Shown: piece after piece, positions 1-5,995 of the stretch
Layout of the letters: each line of letters begins with the position of its first letter
How positions within the stretch are numbered: the first letter of the stretch is position 1
Source of the DNA: CAZOGW01 sp964579415
GTDB lineage: Bacteria > Actinomycetota > Acidimicrobiia > Spongiisociales > UBA5794
Reading direction: 5' to 3'
Assembly (NCBI GenBank): GCA_964579415.1
Contig: CAZOGW010000116.1
Coordinates: forward strand, 1-9,528
DNA length: 9,528 nucleotides
Translations under genes and position numbers: made by a program
Notes under the pieces: generated by a model
What the model was told of the DNA's origin: nothing
What the model saw: only the letters and a program-made list of their open reading frames with translations
Database searches by the model: none

Positions 1-34
1 GAAGAAGAAAAGGCCCGGACGAACCCGGGCCTTT
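1..34 (-). terminator. Rho-independent terminator closing the leftward three-gene unit
   Basis: A perfect 10-bp stem (9-18 pairing with 25-34, AAAGGCCCGG / CCGGGCCTTT) encloses a 6-nt loop. Read on the minus strand, the stem is followed by the pyrimidine-rich, T-containing tail TCTTCTTC. It lies 35 bp past the stop codon of the DUF1501-like gene, where the leftward operon would be expected to end. On the plus strand the stem has no T-tract beyond its own three Ts, so it works best for leftward transcription. Whether a convergent gene to the left also uses it cannot be seen. Confidence 0.85.
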
Positions 35-68
35 GAACTCCACCACCCACTCCTCCGCAGAAGAGCAA

Positions 69-1694
69 TCAGATAGGCGTGTAGCCTCCATTGCCATTCG
101 CCGTCACGATCGGATTCATCGCGACCATCCGGTCCGCCAGGCCGCCGAGGCCCTGCGTCGGGAACGCGCTGGCGAAGCTGCCGCGCTCGCCGTGCAGTGC
201 CATGTAGTTCAGCAGAACGGTCTGCACCAGCAGGTTGACGTTGTTCGCCGCCGGCGAGCTTGCCGTCACGACGTCGCCGCCCGCATTGAAATAGCCGAGC
301 TGCTGACGGTTCACCGTGGCGATGCCGCCTTCGTTGAGCAGCGTCGGACGTCCCGTCGGGCTGTAGACCAGGAAGAATGACGCAGCCACCTGCTGGTTAT
401 CGCCCGTCCACTCGCCCTTGCCGCGGCCATCGGCTGACATGTCGAGACGGCCGTTCGATGACAGCGAGCCGTCGCTGAACACGTAGAGCATCAGCGGCTT
501 GCCGCGACGCGCGGCGAACTCCAGACAGGCACCCATCGCACGGCCCGCGCGCAGGTCGCGGTTCTCGCCGGTGGCCCGCTCACCGGTGTGATAGTCGAAG
601 CCGCCCATACTGATCGTGCCGGCACCGGCATAGCCTTCGACGACGAGCTTCATGACAGCTGCCGTCTTTTCGAATTCGCCGTCGGTGAAGCGGCCGTTCG
701 CGAAGCTGGTGCCGAAGACACCCCCCGCCCCGGTGATTTCCGGATCCGCAGCAGGATTGAGCGCAGCCGGGCTGCTGAACTTGTCGATGGTGTCCGCCGT
801 CTTGACGTAACCGCAACGCACGCGCGTCTTCACTTCCGCATCGTCGGAGAGCTGCGTGTTGACGAGTTGCAGCTTCGACTGGCTGACACGCGCCATCGAT
901 TCCATGACCGCCACCGTGTCGGCGGCGCTCAACAGGTTCGCGAGTTCGCCGGTATCCACGAGGCCAGTCACGTCGCTGGTGCGATCGATCTTGGTCGGTC
1001 GATACACCTGGTCGATCATCATCGCCGGCGCCATCGAGTTGCCGCCCGACTCCGAGTTTTGCGAGCCGATCAGCGTCAGCAGTTCACCCTTCACGCCGAG
1101 CCCGCTGGGACCGGCCTTGGCCAGGCCGTACATGGGGTTGTGCGGGTTGTTGCCGGTGTCGTTCTCCGAACGGGCGGCGATCAGGCAGCCATTGATGTTG
1201 GCGCGCGTGGTGGCCGAGGTCTTCTCCAGGATGCCGCGCAGGAAGGCGCTGTCCGAATGAAAGGCGAGACCCAGTTCGGTATTGACGAAGTTGGTCGTGG
1301 CGTTGTTGGGCAGCATCGTCGGCGCAAGACCGTGTTTCACATAGCCCTGAGTGGAAAGGAAATCCAGCTGGCCACCTTCCTTGCCGGCGAGCACATTCGA
1401 ACCGACGATGTTCGCGCCGCCCGCCAGGTCGAAGCAGATAAAGGGAATCTTGCCTCTGCCCGCGGTGATGTTGCAGACCTGCGTGGCTACCTGCTGCATA
1501 TCCGGCGACAGCGCCGCATGTGCGCGCTGCCCGAGCACCGAGCTGAGGAACGTCGGCGCGATCAGCGTCGCCGAGCCGGTCAGAAATCCCTGCGCGAGAA
1601 AATCGCGGCGCGTGACCGGGCGCTTGTGCGAACCGTGCTTCAACGGCTCGTCCAGCTTCAGTGCGCGCTTCCTTTGAGACTTGATGATGAACAT
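69..1694 (-). CDS. Tat-exported DUF1501-like protein
   Basis: This 541-residue protein is the last gene of the leftward unit. Residues 28-38 hold a twin-arginine motif (T-R-R-D-F-L), followed by a hydrophobic stretch and a likely cleavage site after Ala60 (QRAHA/ALSPD), so it should reach the periplasm already folded, perhaps with a cofactor. The mature part has landmarks of the DUF1501 family (alkaline phosphatase/sulfatase fold): a strand plus glycine turn at 85-99 (FICFDLAGGANIVGS), a GFDYHTGE motif at 365-372 matching the family's G-[WF]-D-x-H, and a strand near 401-410 (LMLYVFSDGS) where typical members have a S-E-F-G-R-like motif. That last motif is replaced here, so this is a divergent branch of unknown activity. 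The ATG is preceded by GAGG five bases upstream, and no internal ATG precedes the Tat motif. The gene starts 35 bp after the LamG/cytochrome gene ends, which implies cotranscription. It shows no heme motif. Family assignment is from remembered motifs and is moderately sure. Confidence 0.8.
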   Translation of the reverse strand: MFIIKSQRKRALKLDEPLKHGSHKRPVTRRDFLAQGFLTGSATLIAPTFLSSVLGQRAHAALSPDMQQVATQVCNITAGRGKIPFICFDLAGGANIVGSNVLAGKEGGQLDFLSTQGYVKHGLAPTMLPNNATTNFVNTELGLAFHSDSAFLRGILEKTSATTRANINGCLIAARSENDTGNNPHNPMYGLAKAGPSGLGVKGELLTLIGSQNSESGGNSMAPAMMIDQVYRPTKIDRTSDVTGLVDTGELANLLSAADTVAVMESMARVSQSKLQLVNTQLSDDAEVKTRVRCGYVKTADTIDKFSSPAALNPAADPEITGAGGVFGTSFANGRFTDGEFEKTAAVMKLVVEGYAGAGTISMGGFDYHTGERATGENRDLRAGRAMGACLEFAARRGKPLMLYVFSDGSLSSNGRLDMSADGRGKGEWTGDNQQVAASFFLVYSPTGRPTLLNEGGIATVNRQQLGYFNAGGDVVTASSPAANNVNLLVQTVLLNYMALHGERGSFASAFPTQGLGGLADRMVAMNPIVTANGNGGYTPI

Positions 1695-1729
1695 AGCTGC
1701 CTCAGCGACCTTTCAATTCTTCGATTCGG

Positions 1730-4213
1730 TTAACGGACCAGCATCGCGGCATTGCCGACCGCGGCGCCGCAGACGGCCTTGACCACCGTCGGCGTGCGCG
1801 TCGCGGGCTGGCTGCTGCACGAGCCGCTGGCGCAGAGCTTGGTGATCAGATCATTCAGCTCCGTGTCAGTCTGGGCAGCGGGCTGGCTCGCGGCATTGCC
1901 CACCACCTTCGCCACCAGCGGATTCACCAGAGCCGTACGCTGACCGCTGATGTCGGCGCCCCAGTTCAGGCCCGGGAAGTAGGACTGGCGCAGCGATGTG
2001 TTGTCGACCAGCGCGCTGCAGTAGGTGATAGCCAGCTGCGCGATCGACGTCTGGTGCGACGACAGGAACGCATTGATGTCGACCACCGCGGGCAGCGACT
2101 GGCGCACGCTGGAGAAGGCGTTCTTCACCGTCGTCGTGTTCGGGTCCACGCCCGTCATCGCGGCCATCGAGGCGTTGATGCCATCGAAGGTACGCACGCC
2201 GATATCCGACGGACGATCCACCGTCGTCGGCAGGACCGGCGGAATGGCGCTCGCGAAGGCCGAGCAGACATTGGCGCGGTCGCCGAGCTCATCGAAGCAG
2301 AGATAGAACTCGTCCTGCGACGGACCGCGTTCCAGACCGATGATGGTGCCGACGTTCGACAGCGCGAAGCCGGTCGCCGGATCGTAGTCCGCATCGGTGA
2401 CCGTGGTATCGAGCAGGCGATATGCCTGGCCGACGTGCGGCTCGGTGCCGTTCAGGCCGATGCGCATGCCCTTGATCGCGATGCTGCCGCCGGGGCGCGC
2501 ATTGGCATCGAGGCTGATGAACTTCGGATTGGTGAACAGGTAGCCGTAGCTGTCGTACTGCGCGGCTTCGAACAGGATGTACGAGCGCGCCACGCCCGTG
2601 AGGTGCTCGATCCCGAACAGCAGGAAGTACTTCTCGCCGACGCCGGCTTCGAAGTTCTGCTGGATCTGCGCTGCCGTCAGGACGCGGTTGTGGATCGCGA
2701 CCAGGCGCACCACGCCAGCCCACGGACGGTTGTTGCTGACTTCGTTGCCCAGCACGAAGGCGAAGCTGTTGTCCCAGTCGCCGAGCGTGCCGCCGCCCGC
2801 GCCATCCGTATCGCCGGTGAATGCGCCGTTCACATAGATGCGGCGGCCCTGCACCGGATCGAACGTCATGACGACATGCTGCAGCGCTGCCTGCAGGCGC
2901 TCGTCATCGTCGTCGGTGGAGAGCTGCGGCGTGCCGTTGGCACCGGTCGCGGTGCTGCGGCTGTAGAAGTCGTAGTTGTACAGCGTCTGGCCCATGGTGA
3001 AGTTGCGGGCCGTGGTGCTGCCGGAGTAGCTGATGATGCGCGATTCTTCCTGGGTCACGTTGCCGGGAATCACCCATGCCTCGATCGAGTACTCGCCGGT
3101 GGCGGTGATGAGCTGATGGAACTTGCGGCTCGTCGTCGTCGATGCCTGCGCCTTCGACATCGGCGTCTTGAAGACCACGCCCCAGCCGCCGACCCAGTCG
3201 AAATCGTTGCCGCGCGAACCGGCCAGCGTCAGGTCCGCCGCCGGATCGACGCCGCTGGTGTCGAACACGGTGTTGCCCGAACCGGTCTTGAACTCGTACA
3301 TCGCGATGACGTTGTTGTCATAGCGATTGCCGCCGGCTGCGATCGTGCCTTCATACAGCGTGAGCGCCTTGCTGACGGCGAAGTTGCTCGTATCGACGAC
3401 CTGCGGCGTGATGCCGTTGGCCATCTGCTGGATCAGCGCCTGCACCTGGGCGGCGTTGTCTTCGCACGAACCGCCGCTGGCCCAGCACTGGTGCTTTTCC
3501 CGGCCAAGGCGGATCACGAAACGCGAGTCGACCGGACGGTCGAGGTTTATCTTCGGCATCGCCGCGACGTACGCCTCCTCGATGTTCGAGGCCGCAAAGT
3601 ACGGCTGCTGCTTGGTCGCGGAATCGCCCGAGTGACAGTTCGAGCACTGAGCCACCAGCAGGTTGTGCAAGGGCGCGAACCCCGCCTCCGCTGCAGTCGC
3701 AGGGAAGCGGCGGCTCTGGCCGGGATCCTTCGGCGTCGGGGCAACCAGTTCGATCTGCTTGCCGCCGCCGTCGGTCGTACCGACCCACGCGGTGATCCAG
3801 CGCGTGAGAATCGTGGCGCAGGAACCTGCGTCGGCCAGCCAGCAGTTGTGGCCGCCGGCGACCTTCAGCACCAACGGCGACTGCGACGGGCTGTTGCGAT
3901 CGATGATGGCGCCGACCTGCTGATACGCGGCGTTCACGTCGTCCGAGCGCGCGAACGTCGGGGCCTGGCCGGTGGCGTTGTGGCAGTTGCCGCAGCGGTT
4001 GGTGCCGCGGACGTTTTCCCAGAATTCGACGCGGAATGCCTGAATGTCATCGGTGGCGGGCGGCGGGCCTGCGTAGTTGGGGCCGGCATTCGGACCGCCG
4101 GTCACCGGATTCTGTTCGGTGGGAGCACCGCCGCTGCAACCCGCGAGCGCCATGGCACCGAGCAGTGCGATGGCGGCGAAGCGGATGAGGCCGGAATTGA
4201 ATGCGCGCTTCAT
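1730..4213 (-). CDS. Di-heme cytochrome-type lipoprotein with LamG-like domain
   Basis: This is an 827-residue protein. It starts with a lipoprotein signal (MKRAFNSGLIRFAAIALLG) ending in a lipobox, L-A-G-C at Cys26. Residue +2 is Ser, so sorting to the outer membrane is expected. Two copies of a heme-c module follow. Copy one has C-G-N-C-H at 74-78 and, about 45 residues on, H-N-C-W ending in G-S-C near 132. Copy two has C-S-N-C-H at 190-194 and H-Q-C-W ending in G-S-C near 250. Residues about 300-520 look like a LamG/concanavalin-A-like beta sandwich: a V-I-A-M-Y-E-F start, Y-S-I-E-A-W-V, H-V-V-M-T-F-D, R-R-I-Y-V-N-G and a closing W-A-G-V-V-R-L segment. LamG domains usually bind glycans or proteins. 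The last 300 residues, cysteine-containing and partly helical, I cannot assign. I prefer ATG 4213 over an in-frame upstream start at 4240 because it gives a clean signal peptide and has AGGAG nine bases upstream. It is the middle gene of the leftward unit and probably an envelope electron-transfer or substrate-binding subunit. Confidence 0.88.
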   Translation of the reverse strand: MKRAFNSGLIRFAAIALLGAMALAGCSGGAPTEQNPVTGGPNAGPNYAGPPPATDDIQAFRVEFWENVRGTNRCGNCHNATGQAPTFARSDDVNAAYQQVGAIIDRNSPSQSPLVLKVAGGHNCWLADAGSCATILTRWITAWVGTTDGGGKQIELVAPTPKDPGQSRRFPATAAEAGFAPLHNLLVAQCSNCHSGDSATKQQPYFAASNIEEAYVAAMPKINLDRPVDSRFVIRLGREKHQCWASGGSCEDNAAQVQALIQQMANGITPQVVDTSNFAVSKALTLYEGTIAAGGNRYDNNVIAMYEFKTGSGNTVFDTSGVDPAADLTLAGSRGNDFDWVGGWGVVFKTPMSKAQASTTTSRKFHQLITATGEYSIEAWVIPGNVTQEESRIISYSGSTTARNFTMGQTLYNYDFYSRSTATGANGTPQLSTDDDDERLQAALQHVVMTFDPVQGRRIYVNGAFTGDTDGAGGGTLGDWDNSFAFVLGNEVSNNRPWAGVVRLVAIHNRVLTAAQIQQNFEAGVGEKYFLLFGIEHLTGVARSYILFEAAQYDSYGYLFTNPKFISLDANARPGGSIAIKGMRIGLNGTEPHVGQAYRLLDTTVTDADYDPATGFALSNVGTIIGLERGPSQDEFYLCFDELGDRANVCSAFASAIPPVLPTTVDRPSDIGVRTFDGINASMAAMTGVDPNTTTVKNAFSSVRQSLPAVVDINAFLSSHQTSIAQLAITYCSALVDNTSLRQSYFPGLNWGADISGQRTALVNPLVAKVVGNAASQPAAQTDTELNDLITKLCASGSCSSQPATRTPTVVKAVCGAAVGNAAMLVR

Positions 4214-4221
4214 GCTCGAAT

Positions 4222-4230
4222 GCTCCTCAC
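4222..4230 (-). promoter_or_regulatory. Ribosome binding site overlapping the upstream stop codon
   Basis: The minus strand reads GTGAGGAGC. The TGA stop of the upstream cytochrome gene (4229-4227) shares its final A with the AGGAG Shine-Dalgarno (4227-4223) of the lipoprotein gene. The distance to ATG 4213 is nine bases, which decides the start choice and suggests translational coupling between the two genes. Confidence 0.7.
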
Positions 4231-5462
4231 TGGCCCGCACAGTACGCGGCGGTCTCCGCGAACACGGTCTTCATGTTGTAGTTGCTGTTGCGGAACGCTG
4301 TGACGATGTCGTTGCGCTTGTTGCGGTCCGCCAAGTCCTCGGGGGAACGGAAACACACCGTGCGGAACACCTTGTCGACCTGGCATTGCGCGAAGGCTTC
4401 GCTGTGCGCCAGTTCCACGCCGAGCGACTTGGCGCCTTCGCCGCGACGTACCGTACCGTCATTGTTCTCCCACCCGAGCAACGTGTTCTGCCCCGGCAGA
4501 CGCATGCGGTTTTCCCACTGGTCGTTCGGGGTCACGTAGCCGGGCTTGAAGTTGTCCGAATTGATCAGGTACTTCGGCTGCACCTGGCCAGGCGTGTACA
4601 CCAGCCGGCCCGTGCCTCCACCGTTCTCGTCGAAGTCGTAGTACGCGAATGCCTGCGCCAGCGAGTCCATGACGTTGTGGCAACCGACGCAGTTGTTGAG
4701 AAACACACTGCTGTCGCCGCCGGGGCTGCGCGTCACGTCCTGGCGGATGCGATCCGGCGGACGCGACGTGTCGGTGATCTGTTCCAGATCGCGGCACAGA
4801 TGATTCATCAGCGTGAAGCGGAACATTGCGCGGTTCGTACCGTCGATGAAGAACGCCTGTGCACCTGCGCGTGAAGTGATGACGCCCGCGGTCGCCGACG
4901 AAGGCAGGTTGTTGAGCGAGGACTGCTGGCGCTCCTGCAACACGTCGGTACTGCGCAGATCGGCGTTACTGCTTTCGAGGTTCGCGTACATCGTGTTGTC
5001 GGTCGTCGAGTACGCGCCGCTGCTACCGACGTAGAGAATGTCGTCGTAGAGCAGCCCGCGAAAATCCTTGTTGTCGCGGATCATGCCGATGACGGTGGCG
5101 GTGTAGTCGTTGAGTTCGGCGAACACGCTCTGGTCCCGGTTGGTCCATGGCGTGGCGAAGTTCTTGAGCGTGACGCTGTAGAAGGGGCTGGAATGCGCCT
5201 GTGTGTTGTCCATGATGAACATGGCGGTCGCGACCGTGCCTTCGTTCTGTACGCGCTGCGTCAGCGTATCCAGCAGCGCCGGCGACGGCGGCGTGCCGGT
5301 GAGCCGGTCGTACATGCGCTTCGCCTGTTCGCGCTCGCCCGCCACCGCATCGTGCTGCACAGCTGCGAACGACGCGACGGCAAGCGCAAGCGCCACCGCC
5401 TTCGTCAGCAGTGCGCGCCGCGTGCGGCCGCGGATCACGGATCGATTTGCATTCATGCTCAT
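4227..5462 (-). CDS. Exported mono-heme cytochrome-like protein resembling DUF1588/DUF1592 proteins
   Basis: This 411-residue protein is the first gene of the leftward unit. A basic N-terminus (RGRTRR) and hydrophobic stretch ending A-V-A/G-E give a Sec-type signal peptide. A short N-terminal part contains R-L-T-G-T-P-P-S-P, reminiscent of the R-L-T-G-x-P-P motif of DUF1549-type proteins. One heme-c motif, C-V-G-C-H at 258-262, is followed by N-V-M-D-S-L-A-Q-A-F-A-Y-Y-D-F-D. This closely follows the C-x-x-C-H, D-P, A-F-E, F-D pattern of the DUF1588 segment in planctomycete cytochromes. The C-terminal Y-N-M-K-T-V-F-A-E-T-A-A-Y-C recalls the end of those proteins. It is far shorter than most multi-domain planctomycete members. 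In-frame starts exist at 5540 (GTG), 5501, 5462 and 5456. I chose 5462 because it has AGG six bases upstream and gives a compact signal peptide. The product should be periplasmic. The family link is a motif-level judgement and the substrate is unknown. Confidence 0.82.
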   Translation of the reverse strand: MSMNANRSVIRGRTRRALLTKAVALALAVASFAAVQHDAVAGEREQAKRMYDRLTGTPPSPALLDTLTQRVQNEGTVATAMFIMDNTQAHSSPFYSVTLKNFATPWTNRDQSVFAELNDYTATVIGMIRDNKDFRGLLYDDILYVGSSGAYSTTDNTMYANLESSNADLRSTDVLQERQQSSLNNLPSSATAGVITSRAGAQAFFIDGTNRAMFRFTLMNHLCRDLEQITDTSRPPDRIRQDVTRSPGGDSSVFLNNCVGCHNVMDSLAQAFAYYDFDENGGGTGRLVYTPGQVQPKYLINSDNFKPGYVTPNDQWENRMRLPGQNTLLGWENNDGTVRRGEGAKSLGVELAHSEAFAQCQVDKVFRTVCFRSPEDLADRNKRNDIVTAFRNSNYNMKTVFAETAAYCAGQ

Positions 5463-5553
5463 GCCAGACCTGCCTGATCGTTGTTCCTGAATCGACGTCA
5501 TCCCTGTCGCCGCGCCTTCGTCTGTGGATCCGGATTTCACCGGATTCGTCGGC

Positions 5554-5571
5554 GTTCGACCGAAGTCGAAC
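5554..5571 (-). promoter_or_regulatory. UUCG-tetraloop hairpin in the leader of the leftward operon
   Basis: On the minus strand the sequence is GTTCGAC-TTCG-GTCGAAC, a perfect 7-bp stem with a C(UUCG)G loop, one of the most stable RNA tetraloops. It lies between the candidate promoter (-10 at 5621-5626) and the chosen ATG at 5462, so it would sit in the 5' untranslated RNA. No T-run follows, so it is not a terminator by itself. It may stabilise the 5' end of the mRNA or be a protein-binding element; the role is inferred. Confidence 0.55.
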
Positions 5572-5620
5572 CCGCATACCCTGCACAGATAAAGTCGGCC
5601 GTCCTCCGACGTGCGGCGCG

Positions 5621-5649
5621 AATATACGCAGCGCTCAGAACCGTCGTAA
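5621..5649 (-). promoter_or_regulatory. Possible sigma70-type promoter for the leftward operon
   Basis: Read on the minus strand, a TATATT -10 (5626-5621, five of six consensus bases) lies 17 bp from a weak TTACGA -35 (5649-5644, three of six). Transcription would start near 5614 and leave a leader of about 150 nt. The spacing is ideal but the -35 is poor, so activator help would be expected. This is pattern matching only. Confidence 0.35.
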
Positions 5650-5685
5650 CTGTCTCATTCGCAAGACGTCGCGAGTCAGAGACAG
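5650..5685. repeat. 7-bp inverted repeat next to the candidate -35 element
   Basis: CTGTCTC (5650-5656) and GAGACAG (5679-5685) are perfect inverted copies separated by 22 bp, starting one base upstream of the candidate -35. It could be an operator half-site pair. The long spacer and chance expectation make this weak. Confidence 0.3.
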
Positions 5686-5772
5686 GGAGGAGCGCTTCGC
5701 GCGCGCGTGTAGGCTCGCCGCCCACGATGCATCGCACGCGCTGCATTCAACCTGCGCTGGCAGCAGCACGAA

Positions 5773-5788
5773 TGTGAGCAATGTCACG
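5773..5788. promoter_or_regulatory. CRP/FNR-superfamily-like operator
   Basis: TGTGA-GCAATG-TCACG matches the CRP consensus TGTGA-N6-TCACA at nine of ten defined positions, with AA just 5' of the left half. It lies in the middle of the divergent region, about 130 bp upstream of the candidate leftward -35 and about 215 bp upstream of the rightward start, so it could influence both units. CRP-like factors (Crp, Vfr, Clp) of gammaproteobacteria read such sites. Binding is not shown by sequence alone. Confidence 0.45.
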
Positions 5789-5984
5789 CAATGGACGCAT
5801 GCGATGTCGGAAAGCTTTTCAATCTGCACGCTCCGGCATGCCTTCTGTGAATCGGTTAACGGATCGCGTGAATATGTCGCGTTGATGATGGCGCCCGCTT
5901 CGTGAGCGCAGTTGCACCTGGCGCAATTGCGACGAAGTTCACAAAGGCTCCGCCACAACGCCGCAATGAACAATCAACGTGTGT

Positions 5985-5995
5985 AAGGACGATCG
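5985..5995 (+). promoter_or_regulatory. Ribosome binding site supporting the start at 5996
   Basis: AAGGA at 5985-5989 sits six bases before ATG 5996. A second in-frame ATG at 6017 has GGAG (6005-6008) eight bases upstream. A third, at 6074, gives the cleanest lipoprotein signal but has no good Shine-Dalgarno. The best ribosome site and the best signal peptide therefore point to different starts. Confidence 0.5.

Larger units (their letters stand above)
5463..5995. other. Divergent intergenic control region
   Basis: About 530 bp separate the two divergent gene groups, unusually long for this otherwise compact window. Supported contents are a CRP-like palindrome, a possible leftward sigma70 promoter with an inverted repeat beside it, a UUCG hairpin in the leftward leader, and two further short perfect palindromes: CGATGCATCG at 5725-5734 and CGCAATTGCG at 5922-5931. 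I found no convincing sigma70 promoter for the rightward genes. Reading frames here have poor starts (for example a TTG start at 5973) and no recognisable product, so I call no gene. The part from about 5780 to 5990 looks less GC-rich than the genes. Confidence 0.6.

Noticed and set aside
588..1733. 381-codon plus-strand frame opposite the DUF1501-like gene
   Set aside because: Arg-rich antisense shadow with no domain. The minus strand has a Tat signal and family motifs.
2054..4303. 749-codon open frame on the plus strand opposite the LamG/cytochrome lipoprotein
   Set aside because: Arg/Ala/His-rich composition with no recognisable motifs. It is the antisense shadow of a well-supported gene with signal peptide, heme motifs and LamG, as is common in high-GC DNA.
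1722..5862. A 12-base word TCGGTTAACGGA occurs both near 1725 and near 5851
   Set aside because: In a 9.5-kb sequence a few shared 12-mers are expected by chance. One copy overlaps a stop codon and there is no flanking similarity.
5411..5905. 164-codon plus-strand frame crossing the intergenic region
   Set aside because: It overlaps the 5' end of the leftward cytochrome gene in antisense, has unremarkable composition and no recognisable product.
5635..5973. 112-codon minus-strand frame in the intergenic region with several C-x-x-C pairs
   Set aside because: It begins with TTG, has no good ribosome site, overlaps the candidate promoter, and no CxxC is followed by His. The cysteine pairs look accidental.
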